A DNA stretch of 64,000 nt from Steinernema hermaphroditum (taxonomy: Eukaryota > Nematoda > Chromadorea > Rhabditida > Steinernematidae), in the NCBI GenBank assembly GCA_030435675.1, contig CM059624.1, forward strand, positions 4,054,769 to 4,118,768, read 5' to 3'. The translations under genes and the position numbers were made by a program. The notes under the pieces are model-generated. The model had not been told where the DNA came from, searched no databases, and saw only the letters and a list, made by a program, of their open reading frames with translations. Each line of letters starts with the position of its first letter. The stretch's first letter is position 1. Below are positions 11,755-23,058 of this stretch, piece by piece.

Positions 11755-12260
11755 TAGTTTATTAACATAAACGCTGCTGCGTGCGAATTCGCGCCCTCCA
11801 GTTACTTTATAAAGCCAAGTAGCCCTGCGGGCGGCAAGATTGGCGCTCATGCAAAAAGCTGAAGTAGGGGCCGAAAACTGTAGCTCTGCGGGCGGCAAGA
11901 CACTATAGCCCTGCGGGCGGCAACATTGGTGCTCATGCAAATGACTGAAGTTGTCCAAAAAACTGTAAAGTTTCAGGAAACTCGAACCGAAAACTCTGCT
12001 GGTTACAAAATGGGCAAAAAATCACTGAAAACTGCAAAAAAAAAAACTCTAAGCCGGAGGCATAGTGGAAGTAGAGCGCTACCATCTCAACTGTCTGTGT
12101 GGCTCATTGCGAACGTTCTCTGTTTGTAAGCGGGCGGTGTCGGGTTCGGTTCCCCTCGCGGTCCTTATTTTGTGTGGGTGTTTTCTCTGTGCTCACGGAA
12201 AAACACACACACACACACACACATTACCAATCACAAACTTTCCCTTACACACAAGATCGC
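11755..12260 (+). mobile_element. tRNA-derived SINE-like element, copy 1
   Basis: A composite repeat also found inverted at 28418-28965 and, internally deleted, at 41395-41540. From left to right it has GAATTCGCGCCCTCCAG, then tandem GC-rich subunits (11815-11945), an A-rich stretch, then a tRNA-like block at 12060-12165 (TAGAGCGCTACC; later TCGGGTTCGGTTCCCC, resembling a Pol III B box), then CCTTATTTTGTGTGGGTG and a (CA)n run at 12205-12223. A tRNA-like internal promoter plus dispersed copies in both orientations fits a SINE. Target-site duplications were not resolved. Confidence 0.7.
11815..11945 (+). repeat. GC-rich tandem subunits inside the SINE-like element
   Basis: Three imperfect units, each with GCNCTGCGGGCGGCAAGA or close, two followed by TTGGCGCTCATGCAAA-like sequence and GCTGAAGT. 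The inverted copy at 28745-28910 has its own three units with different spacing, so unit number and content vary between copies. Confidence 0.7.
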
Positions 12261-12304
12261 GGACCAAAACTCAAAACCAAAACTCAAAAACGAAATTCTT
12301 GTTT

Positions 12305-12530
12305 CTAAACAAGCGGTTTGCTCACTCTTTCTGAAATTCACCAAATCGTCCATTGAAAACGTCACAGGCATGCACATCTCCGCCTTTGAAAGTAAATGTT
12401 GTGACTCAAACAGGGTTAGTTGCTAGTCCTTCCATTGTCAACACAAATCCTGCGATATGTCCAGCACTGCAACGTCGGCATTGTCGCATTAAGTATGGAG
12501 AGAAATTCGTCCGACCGTCCGTTCTGTTTA
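12305..12530 (-). pseudogene. Fragment of an MDTVP-family gene
   Basis: Bases 12310-12530 align in the same orientation with 13430-13640, inside the MDTVP-family gene just downstream. Shared landmarks are CTCACTCTTTCTGAAATTCA, AAATCGTCCATTGAAAA, CTAGTC(C/T)TTCCAT(T/C)GTCAACA and GGAGAGAAATTCGTCCGACC. The alignment has many substitutions and small gaps and no open frame across it, so it is a relic of a paralogue on the minus strand. It lies between two repeat insertions. Confidence 0.65.
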
Positions 12531-12918
12531 ATTATTGTTTTATCCTGGCAAACTGTGATTGTAAACGGAATTGCAAACGGAGTAAAAGCAACTCCTTTGG
12601 TCAGCGTTCATGTAGTTCTCAAGATTTATAATCGTACTGTGTGAATGACGAAGGCATCCAAATTAGTTACTCTCGTCTCAACTCTTGTACCGATTTCGAC
12701 TCTCGTCTCGGGCGAAAAAAATTCCACCTGAGAGTCTCGATTCTCGACTTCCGGGTCCTGACTTTCGACTCTCGCACAGTCCTGGTCGCAACCAATTCAC
12801 AAAAGGACAAAAAATGATTAATGCGTCGTTTCATTAAATTCGGACATCTTGTTGTCAGCGGTGGTCCGAATTTAATACGCGAAGACGCCAAGTCCGACGC
12901 CAAGTCCCCCCACCCGAC

Positions 12919-13256
12919 TGCGCAAGATGTCATCCCGAAGGTCGCCGACGCTCTGAGGACACCAAGACCTGTGAAGACGCAACTCCTGCATCGCGGACTC
13001 ATCTCTCCGAAGCAGAAGCGAGCTCAGAAGCGTCCGCTGTGCCCCAAACGCCCGCGAAGAAGATGTTCTGTCGCTGTTTCTGGAGTTTCGACCATTTCCT
13101 TATGCCCCGTGAAGTGCGCCGCCATCAACCGGTTCGACATCTACGCCACGTCAGGGATGAAGCCGGCTGCCCGTGATATCCTCTGTCTGTCTATTATCGG
13201 TGTCGTGCAAGGTGAAATGCCTTTGATTCACGAAATAAAGTAAAGTAAAGTTTATT
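12919..13256 (+). mobile_element. Dispersed retroposon-like repeat B, copy 1
   Basis: A segment nearly identical to the right part of 42735-43246; a third, shorter relative is at 53264-53490, and a scrap at about 44919-44965. Landmarks are GATGTCATCCCGAAGGTCGC, then CGCGGACTCATCTCTCCGAA, then GTTCGACATCTACGCCACGT, ending GAAATAAAGTAAAGTAAAG. The (TAAAG)n-like tail suggests retroposition. All frames give short low-value peptides, so I treat it as non-coding. Confidence 0.65.
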
Positions 13257-13320
13257 AAATTCGAACTTTCTACGCACGATGTGCCTTCAATTATTCAAAT
13301 TTATAACAAATTATAAGCAA

Positions 13321-14133
13321 TTACAAGCTTATCTTTACGCGCAACAGGTTGGCCACTGTCCAAAAGTTTATGTTGATAGGAACATTGTCCGCTCGCCGCC
13401 ACGAAATATTTTCTTTTGAACGATCGATTTGTTCACTCTTTCTGAAATTCACTAAATCGTCCATTGAAAAATTCGCAACTAACTCCACTTCTCTTTTTGC
13501 AAGCATGGATTGTGAGTCAAAGAGAGATGCTAGTCTTTCCATCGTCAACAGATATCTGGTGCTATATCCAGCAAATAAGTACTTCAAATTTGGCAGCATC
13601 GCTTGAAGCTTGGAGAGAAATTCGTCCGACCATCCTTTCTCGTGAATTGTGAGATCTTGCAAATCTCCCCGTTCCATCTGGCTTACAACGAATTGCTCTA
13701 TCGCCTCAGTATGCTTGAATGCCGAGATTATGTGAAAGTTAATATCTTCAACAAGAGGCAGGAGCTTCGCAGAATGTCCGTGAAATTCGATCCTCGGGAA
13801 CCGAAAGTAGCATCGAAGCTTCTTAATAATACTCTTCAGTTCTTCAAACGGCACCAGCTTCATCGGTACATGTTGTTTGAAGTCGTGAAAGTTGAACCAT
13901 GCTACATGGAGATATTTCTCCTTAACCTTCGAAAAATTGCAATTGCAATAATAGTAGTAGCAATCATTAGTTTCATCAACATACACTTCGAACGCGAACC
14001 GTTTTCTGTTTCGGGCATGGTCAGCAAACGCTGCTGTCCACGAGGCTCCGGTTTTGCTAAACTCAGGAGTACCGCTCCAACAATTTAGAGCCGACACAAC
14101 GTCATCGCAAAAACCATGCGGAACGGTGTCCAT
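13321..14133 (-). CDS. MDTVP-family protein (nematode-expanded, function unknown)
   Basis: Intronless frame of 270 residues from the ATG at 14131-14133; the frame is open further upstream, but the chosen start gives MDTVPHGFCDDVVSAL, the opening shared by every family member here. The body alternates short acidic and aromatic patches with amphipathic segments, for example FEELKSIIKKLRCYF and EAIEQFVVSQMERGDLQDL, a layout also seen in the 54 kb and 56 kb members. The C-terminal part has WRRADNVPININF, equivalent to FRRADGVQVRIDL in the 54 kb gene. No signal peptide or membrane span is seen. The N-terminal block followed by repeat-like segments recalls nematode F-box/FTH-type families, but I could not confirm an F-box. 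Function is unknown. Confidence 0.75.
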   Translation of the reverse strand: MDTVPHGFCDDVVSALNCWSGTPEFSKTGASWTAAFADHARNRKRFAFEVYVDETNDCYYYYCNCNFSKVKEKYLHVAWFNFHDFKQHVPMKLVPFEELKSIIKKLRCYFRFPRIEFHGHSAKLLPLVEDINFHIISAFKHTEAIEQFVVSQMERGDLQDLTIHEKGWSDEFLSKLQAMLPNLKYLFAGYSTRYLLTMERLASLFDSQSMLAKREVELVANFSMDDLVNFRKSEQIDRSKENISWRRADNVPININFWTVANLLRVKISL

Positions 14134-14268
14134 TGGAACGACACAAACTTCCTCGTACGGGTGTATCTGAATGAAGTCTAAACTGAAGTCAACATGTTTT
14201 TCACACCTAAACTGTGAACTTTCAGCGAAATTTCGCAGGTGAAGGTATCGAGTCAGGACCAGAGTTGG

Positions 14269-14320
14269 CGGGTTCGGGTTTTCGGGTCGGGTACCCGAAC
14301 GTTTCGGGTTCGGGTCGGGG
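14269..14320. repeat. GGGTTCGGGTTT-type G-rich repeat
   Basis: Imperfect repeats of GGGTTCGGGT and GGGTCGGGTACCCG around a GTACCC palindrome, just upstream of the MDTVP gene start. The plus strand is strongly G-biased over about 50 bases. Confidence 0.7.
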
Positions 14321-14450
14321 GAATATACATACATATGGGGAACTCAGAGAGAACGAAGGCAGTAATTTCTCGACACAAATGAATGACAATTCAAGTGAAT
14401 ACTTCATTAACATACTTATTTAACAAATGTATTAAATAACAATTTCAAAG

Positions 14451-14795
14451 CTACTTCAAGAATGCAAGTAACAGCATGACAGCATTGAAAAATTCCGTAG
14501 TATCGGCCAGTTTTAGGGAAGCCGCTGCTGACATCTGCATTAGGTTGTCGTCTACTGCATGGACGTTCCCGAATTGGAAAACTGTGTTGCACTCATCACA
14601 TGCAGCAAGAGCTCCATTTAGGCTTTGCGTGAGCACAACTTGCACTCGCTCGCGAAAAGCACCTTTCCAGATTCGACTCTTCGTGGTGTCAACAGCCTGG
14701 AAAAACGATGTTAACTTACGAACAGCATCTCGCTCCACAGCTGATGTGAGCAGTTCAGCTGTGGCAGCGCAAAAGGCGAAGGGAACGGTGTCCAT
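14451..14795 (-). pseudogene. Truncated MDTVP-family member
   Basis: A 114-residue frame beginning MDTVPFAFCAATAELLTSAV, the family opening, about 320 bases upstream of the intact member on the same strand. Family proteins here run 270-284 residues, so this one has lost roughly the last 60%. After the shared N-terminus the residues diverge and end FFNAVMLLLAFLK at a stop. It could be a short functional paralogue, but truncation by rearrangement is more likely. Confidence 0.6.
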
Positions 14796-14799
14796 TGTC

Positions 14800-17700
14800 C
14801 AGAGATTTTGGGCAAGACGACAGAGAAGCTGGATCTATCATACAGATCGCCTTTATTTATCGCCGAACATTTGCGCATTGCTTTGCTGCTGGGACACAGT
14901 GCTTTCGTCGATGAGATATGCACTTGAACAAGAGCAAAAGAGAAAGAATATCTGAACCACGACAATGATAACATTGTGTACATGGTCGCTGACGAATTTC
15001 CCCCAACGCTCTATACAGAAAGTCTATGTGACACAATTTAAATAGCCTTGTATCGTCTAGATTGCATAGTCTCTGGACTTGGTCTAGTAGAAATCGGTCG
15101 TGTAACACTTTAACTCTCTGCGCTTTAGTTGAACAGACTGGTCGACTTGTCATCCCCATTTCAACCTTCCCCACAAGAGCCGCGTGGCATATTTAATCGT
15201 GTAATCTCACGTACCGTCTCACGTACCAGTTCTGGCGTTTACCCTGAATAATGCCTAATGAGACTCGATTGGCCTTTTTATGGGATTCAAAGCCTGGGCG
15301 ATCACGTTGTGTTTTATATTAAACATGATTATTTATGTGAGCACAAAAGGCGACTGGAATTGAATCCAATTGTTGTGTTGGATAGAGAACGTGATAGAAC
15401 ATTACTTGGCTTGCTCGTCGAGATGAAGGAGATCACGTTATGCATTTCGCCGAAATCTTTGTTCAACTGCCTTATGATCTTCGAAAGACCCAAATGACCC
15501 CAAATGCCGCCGGCTTACACCTTACTTTGTAAATACCCTTCGAAAGTTCCATTAAAATGACTATAGTCACCTTTGCCTCCATTGTGCCAACTGCCCGTCT
15601 GGTAGTGCTGAACTGGGCAGTGTCTTGACTGCCGTTTTTCAAATCCCTTCTCAATCATTTCTTTTTAGTTTTCTGCATTTCACGTTCTAAGATTGATAGT
15701 TTTGCTGCTTCAATGATTCAGGTTAAGTGAGAGATGGCAAATGAACCGTCATCTCGGAATTTTGCCTATGACTCCAGCAGCATTGTCCAATTTGGTCGTA
15801 GATATTGTTTTTCGGATACCCAAATCGAATCCAGGTATGTACGTTAGTGTAAAAGAGGACGTTTGACGTCAGCTTGGAAGCACGATCACGAGTGAACTCA
15901 TCGGTTCGCTTTATCATCTTTTGAAAGAACTGGCCCAGACAGTCCAAGAACACGTGTTTCCAAAGGTTTGTTGAACGTCTTAAAATTGTTTAAGGAGCAA
16001 ACAATGAAGTGTACACGGAAAGTGCAAATTATCCGTGGTTTCCGACTTCTGGTATGTATTAATTCTTGAGGAGAGATTCGGTTTTGTATTAGACTTCTGT
16101 GCCAGCTCTGCCACTGCCATTCAATGGACAGTACTCTTGACAAAAGATTGGATCCATATTTTAGAATTAGAACATTTTGAAGAATTATATGCACCATTGA
16201 ATTTTTGATAGTCGAATCAAAGTCATGGCATTCGTGTTCAGACCGTTAATCAAGAGAGAATTTGGACCGAACTGACTTGAGCAGAACTTGCTTTTAGTAG
16301 GGTGTATGATGTCCACCATCAGATTTCAATATCATATTTTATGTGGACTCATTACAGGATCATTTATGAACGTCTTTGAGTCTCAGGGGATTTGCATTTT
16401 TTTTGGTCTTTGGCCCTTCTTCATCAAACAACGACTTAAACGTTCCTATTTCGTGAGTCTTTTTGTTTATTGCGGTTTGCTGACATCCGATTCAACGAAA
16501 TGCACTTTGAAATCGCAGTAGTCATCCTTATTCAACACACTTCTATGCTCCACTTTAGTGATCATCCAAAATAGTGTTCGTAGCTTTGACTTCTGATTCC
16601 CAAACCAGTTCCCAAAAAGATCATTATGGGTATGTCATGTGGTCTGCCACTGATATTGGCATAGTCCGAACAGATTATCATCAGTCATAACAATTTTAAT
16701 ACCGTTTGTACTGTGATTAATCCGATTTGATATCGGGCACTGTCACAAGACGGAAATCGTTTCAACCTTTCAACACAATGTAAGGGTATATTTAAAGGGA
16801 CAGTCATCGATATGGCCACGATTCACCTGGTTTCTATCTCTGTGTAGGTCTGATATTGAAATGTGTGGTTTTGATGGTGCTGTACATGTTGATTTTGATC
16901 TCATGTTGATCAGTTTTTCGGACTTCTTTCCATGTAATTCATTTTTCGAGAATCTTCAAACTTCCGAATCCTGTAGTTTTGTATATTTACAGGCTAGGTC
17001 TGTATTCGAAGTTTACTCTTCAGTGGTTCAACTAGTAGATCAAAAATTGCCATGACAAAAGAACCGCAAAGTGTCTGGCGATTATAGCTGTCGAAAAAGG
17101 AAAGGGTCTGCCTCGGCGGCGCCTACACTACTGCTTACTGATAAAGACTACTTTTTGGGACGATCTTTGAAGCTATCGGGGTGAAGCTGTCACGGCGAAA
17201 AATTCAATCGTCACACGATCTGGCTTCTTCACCGGCCCTTCTTTGTCACAATGACTTAATACAACAAGGCCGAAAGATGGCTTAGGTGGCGCGAATATCA
17301 GAATCAGAGCCGAACAGTCTCGGTCTCAGAAAAATGCCGAGACTCTTGGCGAGACTTTGGTGTTAGATGCCACATGGATTACTGGATTCAATTTCAGAAA
17401 GGGTGCGCTCGACTTCAAAATGCCTTTCATTTACTTTTTAGCGCAATTGTGTGACTGTTATAACCTTTCTGGTAGCTGGCATGTGGGCTTCTGAATTACT
17501 TGAACTCCAAACACACAAGATGCTAACTTGCCAGATAGAGAGACAAAGACCTCGTAAACCGTTTGTACATGGCGGTTGACGAAGAAAAGGAGGAAGTCGT
17601 CTCATCTTGTCCATTTTTCTTTTGCCGTCTATTGGTGATAAGCACAGTGAAACGGGCCGAAGGGAAATTGAACTTTTGACTTTATTTTTTGTTGCGAAAC

Positions 17701-18350
17701 TTCAGAGTCTTCGTTGGAGAATAGAAGTGATAAGGCACCGAAGATCTGTTTACAAGACCAAAATCATTCTGTGAGACAAAAAGAGTCCTTTTATCAGAGA
17801 TAACACGCCGGCTGGCTGGTTGTAGAGAGCAAAACTGAAAGATGATCTCATTGATCTTTGGAAACAATTTTCTGCCAAAATTGGGATATTCCGGACATAG
17901 AATATGTCATACGTAGAGCACTTAGTTCAGGGTCAATACGAGGTCGTCCTCTGATTTCGGAGTTTCTCTTTAGTGCTCAGGAAATGTGTCGAAATGAGTA
18001 GGCTTTCATTTCGATAACTGAAGACACAAAAAACTCAACCGGGCTTTCATCGAGACCATAAACAGTCGGATAGCGGAAACGAAACGGAGTGTTTAAAGCT
18101 TGTTTTTCCCCCTTCCTGTATCTTCAGCTATAGAAACGAAACACCGATTTACTGTACATTGTGATAAGGCGTAAGTCACTACCACAACCGACTGTAGTGT
18201 AGCAAAAGCGTGCCCCTTATCCTAGTAGTACGCAGCCAATGCACGTAGACAGACCAAAAAATATCTGTCTTTGTTATGAGTGACGTGATCGCTACATTCA
18301 TAAAAGGAGATCGCCTGGCTAATTCATCAGTCAGCAGTACCTCGATTTCA
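14800..18350. other. 3.5 kb without a supported gene
   Basis: Several frames of 60-100 codons exist on both strands but none has a recognisable domain or consistent splice partners. Minus-strand frames at 15472-16197 have composition like decayed coding sequence. Bases 16740-16845 recur almost unchanged at 34313-34415. The last ~100 bases are the upstream region of PAO-2. Confidence 0.5.
16740..16845 (+). repeat. Dispersed 105-base repeat, copy 1
   Basis: Starts CTGTCACAAGACGGAAATCG and runs through AACACAATGTAAGGGTATAT to GGCCACGATTCACCTG. The second copy, 34313-34415, is in the same orientation about 17.5 kb away with only a few differences. Sequence outside the ~105 bases does not match. 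Confidence 0.75.
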
Positions 18351-18352
18351 GA

Positions 18353-20034
18353 ATGCTGAGGATACAGCTCTACCTATTAGCTACTCTTGTGGCACTTTCA
18401 TCGGTAAATCCACTGATCCCTATCAAAATAAAACCTATCCTAGGGCGCTCCGTCCAGCTCCAAATCGATTGCTGTGGTTGGAACCGGGTACGCTGGACTC
18501 GCAGCCGTCGGACGTCTTCGTGAGCTCGGTTTCGACGACATCACCGTCTTCGAAGGAGCCGATAGAATTGGTGGACGAGTATACTCGATCCCTTTCGGAA
18601 AAGGTCGTCTCCAGCAGGGCGCCCAGTGGATCAACGGGAAGAACAATTCGATCTATAGGATAGCCGATGAGCTCGGATTGATTATTGGAGAGTTGGCTGA
18701 CAACGAGGTGTTCGAGACGGCGCAGTATTTCGATGGGAATTGTGGACTAACCAAGTGAGTTCTTGTTGTATCTTGTCCCTTAGATTACGAACTTACAGTG
18801 TACTCACACGCTTACCTTTTTCAGAGAGCTCATCGACGAATACTACAACTTCACAGCACCGCTACCCGGTGAATGGGAAGAGCTGGCCGAAGACAAGAAG
18901 AACTACGCTCTCACCTTCGATGAACTCTATGACGAGGACTACCGCAAGTTCCTTTGCCGAAAGAAGCGTTCCCATCGCGAGATCGCCCTTCTTGGCGGGC
19001 TGAGCCGCTTCTACAAAGCCTACTTCGAGGGAGAAAACGGTGCCTTTGAGGATTACGCTTTGGCCAATTTGGAGGAGTGGGATGACGGCGAAGGAGAGGA
19101 GAAGTCTTATGTGCTCAACGAGATTGGCTACTATGAGGTCACCAATTATTTGAAGAAATTCGTTCCAGACGAGATAGTCAAGTATGGCCATTTTGTGAGG
19201 AACATCAATTATGCAGGTGAGAATCCAACCTGTGATATCTGGGGTAGGGCTTCAGGAAGCCCGTGGACTAGATCTATGGAAGCAGATTCTATTCTGATGC
19301 ATTCTAGGCGAGAAGGTCTCGATCAGAATCGAAGCCAACAACAAGCACTCCATCTATCCCAAGAAATTCGACCATGTCATCGTCACCTCTTCGCTTGGCC
19401 ACCTCAAGAAGTATGCCCGATCGATGTTCCATCCTCAGCTGCCCCACAAGAAACTCGAAGCTATCGACACATTAGGTTACGGTAACCTCCTGAAGGTGTT
19501 CTTTGTCTATGACCAGCCTTGGTGGTCCTACAACGGAAGCGCCATCGCCGCTCTCCGAATTAAGGGGTGCTCCAAGTCACCGGCCTTAATGAAGTACTTC
19601 CACACATTTAAGACCCTTGAGTGGGGCGAAAACGTAGGCTTTACGAGTTCTTTCCTGAATCTGAATCTTTCTCTTAGGTGCTCGTGGCTTTCGTCTCAGC
19701 CACTGGAACCGAAATGATTGATTCCGTTCCCGATCATGTCCTCTCCAGAATGGTCACCGAACATCTTCGAGAGAGCATGCAGGTGCCCGACGCTCCTGAA
19801 CCGAAGAAACTCATTCGCGAGCACTGGGTGTCCAACAAACTCTTCCTCGGCGCCTACTCCTACATCGCTTCCGAATCGGCAGATCTTTCTGGAGGTGCCT
19901 ACAATCGCATGGCCGAACCCGTCGGGTCGAAGATCTTCTTTGCTGGTGAAGCTACGCATCCAACGATGTACCAGACTACGGTTGGGGCTTATGATAGCGG
20001 GGTGCGTGAAGCCGACAGAATCGCTGCCCTTTGA
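18353..20034 (+). CDS. Secreted flavin amine oxidase, polyamine-oxidase-like (PAO-2)
   Basis: Second of three paralogous flavin amine oxidases. Exons 18353-18403, 18444-18754, 18825-19216, 19308-19633 and 19678-20034 join in phase to 478 residues. Exon 1 is a 17-residue signal peptide (MLRIQLYLLATLVALSS); this one-exon secretion signal is shared by all three copies. Exon 2 opens with SIAVVGTGYAGLAAVGRLRE, the FAD-binding Rossmann fold, then GGRVYSIPFGKGRLQQGAQW. The C-terminus carries HWVSNKLFLGAYSYI and FFAGEATHPTMYQTTVGAYD, the conserved second half of the FAD site. An AATAAA lies near 20064. Expected chemistry is oxidation of polyamines with release of H2O2 and an aldehyde; the substrate cannot be read from sequence. 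It lies about 1.4 kb before PAO-3 in the same orientation, a tandem pair. Confidence 0.93.
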
Positions 20035-20039
20035 ATTAG

Positions 20040-21430
20040 TGTGTACAGAAATGTGATCGAATCAATAAAAGTCATGAAAACGGGCAGAGTTACAGAAGAT
20101 GAACACTTTGCTTAAAAGCGTTCCGAACAGATAGGAAAGAATCAAGAAGCGGTCATGTTGAGTGACCTCACGCTCTCTGTATCCGTGGATGGAGCCAGTA
20201 TCGCCACTATGCTTGTCGTGGAATCACTCCTTAGATTTCTTGTCGCTTTTAAAGGTGCGAGGTTTACTCCTAAATGGTGACACTTAGGAGCGAAGAATAC
20301 AGTGCTCGGATGGCAGATGCTTCCCTGCAAGCACTCCAGCAGAGCCTCAGCGAGTTAACCGAGCGTCCGACGTCTCTCGAGAAGCACACCATCAAAGAGA
20401 AGGTCACTGAGGGCTGTATCACTGTCTATGGAGTCCATAGTGACTCTAGCTCCCGACAACTCTGACAGTAACTAGCAAAAGTACTCAACCACCAATGTTC
20501 CGTTCTCTTTAGCCGATACATTGATGTGTTCACTTTTATTAGCTATCTTCCCAATTTCAATTTCTTGTGACACACTGTGTCGTTGTTGGCGCAATGATCG
20601 CCCGGCTCCTAGAAGGCCCGGAACACCAGGGAGCTGTAGTTCCACCGTCTCGCCAAAAAGCCCGTCACGACCGCCCGACTCTATCCGCGCAGCCAGAGAA
20701 GCCGAAGAACCTTTGCAACTCTGAAGTCCACGCCGCCGTCCACGTGTGATACCTCTGAACAACGGCGTCTCCTGCAATCATTTCGCTTCAGACCCATAGG
20801 ACGTGGAACGGTTTCTCGCTATAAATTTGTGTATTCAAAGCCCATGTTGTAGCACTCAAACCTTGCGAAATGTAGGGTGACCGAAAAGTTCTGTCGCATG
20901 AAGAAACATTTGAAGGTAGGACCAAGAAACGCAATGAAATAAAATGAACAGTGTAAAAGTACCGAAGAAGCGTTGCAACTCCGAAGTCCACGCCGCCAGC
21001 CGAACCGAAGATGACTCTCCGCTCCGTTGGCTCTGCTCCACCGCTATTCCACTTCCGGAATCAGCTCTTCACGACTTCGATGCCCGCGCAAACTAATGGG
21101 AACGCTGCATTCTATTCGGATTCGTCTGCTCCACCGAAATCAGAAGAAAATCAGCGACCACGGTGTGACTCTGTTCATCTTTGTGCATATATGAGACGTC
21201 CTGCACGGCGTAAGCCGTTGATTCGGGAAGATAAATCGTAAAAAATCGTGTAAATCGTGTGACACACTTATCAAAAACGTTTGCTGTCACGTTGCCGACC
21301 AAAATAAAACGAATGACTTTTGATCGGCCCCTTTATCGTTTATCACTTTGTAACATTGATGCTTTAAAAGTCGAATCGTCATGTACTCCATCGTCTTCCA
21401 CGGCTCTGATAATCTTTGGTCACTTCAAGC
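20040..21430. other. Repeat-rich spacer between PAO-2 and PAO-3
   Basis: No gene is supported. Bases about 20590-20660 resemble 55560-55640 and, more weakly, 5090-5140 (shared CTCGC(C/T)(A/G)AAAAG and CCGGCTCCT words). The phrase GAAGTCCACGCCGCC occurs at about 20721 and 20984. A mariner-like end is annotated separately at 20874. Confidence 0.5.
20874..20960 (+). mobile_element. Solo mariner-like end
   Basis: TAGGGTGACCGAAAAGTTCT resembles the terminal repeat of the mariner at 28969 (CAGGGTGACAAGAAAGTTCT). No matching opposite end was found downstream and no transposase follows, so it is an eroded end or a very short derivative. Confidence 0.55.
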
Positions 21431-23058
21431 ATGAGAATATGGCCATCCCTGTGTGTTCTCTTCCTGCCTCTTCTAGCCGAGGTATGCGGCAGCTAGACGT
21501 ATTGGATAGCGTTCTTAGGCCGCTCCGACCAGATCAAACAGAACCTCTTCCATTGCCGTTGTCGGAGCTGGATTCGCCGGACTCGCTGCTGTGGGCCGAC
21601 TGCGGGAGCTCGGCTTCGAAGACATCACCGTCTTCGAGGGGTCCGACCACTTCGGAGGACGCGTTTACTCCATCCCATTCGATAAGGCTCGACTCCAACA
21701 AGGCGCGCAGTGGGTGAACGGTCACGACAACGACATCTTCCGCATTGCCAAGAAGTTGGGACTGATCATTGGAGAGCAGGCTGACAACGATGTCTATGTT
21801 AGGGCTGATATTCATACGGGGACATGTACCATAAACAGGTGAGAAGGATGATTAGAGAACAAGCTAACCCTATTTGACTTTTGTAGATCAGTTATTGACG
21901 AGTTCTACAATTTTACTGACCCTTTGGAAGCCAAATACCGGAAAATGGGCCAAGACTCAGTTAACTACGCAACGGCACTGGGTGATATCTATGCTAAGGA
22001 CTACAGAGCGTTCGTGAAGAAGGTCAAACGGCGCGCTGCTGAAAGGAACATGATCGACGCTCTGAGTCGTTTTTATATCGGCTTTTGGGAGGGAGAGATG
22101 GGCGCTTTCTATGACTACGCACTGTCGAATTTCCATTTCTGGGATGAAGGCGAGGATGGTCAGGCGAAATCTTATGTGCTGAACAGCCAAGGATATTGGC
22201 CGATTTCGGAGTATTTGAAGAGTTTTGTGCCGGACGAGATGATCAAGTACAATCATTTTGTTAAGAAGATCCGTTATAGCGGTAGGCGATATAATCCTGC
22301 CCTAGTCTATGAAGTTCTCTCAGGCGCCAAAGTCGAAATTAGAGTTCAAGAAGGAGCGAAAAGTTTTGAGTATCCTAAGCAGTTCGACCACGTGATCGTT
22401 ACTTCCTCGCTGGGTCACCTCAAACGATACGCCCGATCCATGTTCGAGCCTCCTCTTCCCCAGAAGAAGATCGAGGCGATTGACTCCGTCGGCTACGGTA
22501 ATCTCCTGAAGGTCTTCTTGGTCTACGATAAGCCCTGGTGGTCCTTCAACGGTAGCTCCATCGCCGCTCTCTGGGTGAAAGGTTGCTCACCCACACATCC
22601 TCTCATGGAGTACATCCACACGATCACCAAACTTGAATGGGACAAGGACGTAAGCCCCAGTTATACCATGGATTAGCACGTTTTTTTGTCAGGTACTTGT
22701 GGCCTGGGTCTCCGCCCGAGGAACTATAATGATCGACGGAGTTACCGACGAACTCCTCGGAGAGATGATCACAGAACATTTAAGGTTTGTTATGGAAGAC
22801 CGAAGCATTCCTCTGCCGAAGGAGATGATTCGTCAGCACTGGGTGTCCAACAAACTCTTCTTGGGTGCTTACTCCTACATCTCTTCCGAATCAGCTCGAC
22901 TTCAAGGTGGTGGGTATTGGGCGATGGCGGAACCTGTGACTTCGAAGATCTTCTTCGCTGGCGAGGCGACTCATCCGACGATCTACCAAACGACTGTTGG
23001 AGCGTATGAGAGCGGTCGCCGGGAAGCAGAAAGAATTGCCAATTTGAATAGAGCTTGA
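21431..23058 (+). CDS. Secreted flavin amine oxidase, polyamine-oxidase-like (PAO-3)
   Basis: Third paralogue: exons 21431-21481, 21519-21838, 21887-22281, 22324-22649, 22693-23058; 485 residues. Signal peptide exon MRIWPSLCVLFLPLLAE, then SSIAVVGAGFAGLAAVGRLR, ITVFEGSDHFGGRVYSI and GAQWVNG; final exon with FFAGEATHPTIYQTTVGAYE. Intron 3 (22282-22323) is 42 nt and keeps the frame open, so it could be mistaken for coding; the paralogues show it is removed (TAT AGC G / GC GCC AAA). Exon 3 has the same 395 nt length as in PAO-1 and exon 4 the same 326 nt as in both paralogues, so the trio comes from gene duplication with intron conservation. Its last ~35 coding bases and 3' flank were copied to 39086-39560. 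Confidence 0.93.

Noticed and set aside
12205..12225. CRISPR-like or telomere-like short repeats
   Set aside because: The run is a simple CA dinucleotide tract that recurs at the same place in each SINE-like copy; there are no spacers and the genome is eukaryotic.
12821..13243. 140-codon plus-strand open frame
   Set aside because: It overlaps dispersed repeat B, whose other copies have stops in the same frame, so the opening is accidental.
15700..16200. Minus-strand frames considered as a MULE-type transposase
   Set aside because: Residue patterns were only vaguely similar; no DDE motif, zinc knuckle or terminal inverted repeats could be found.
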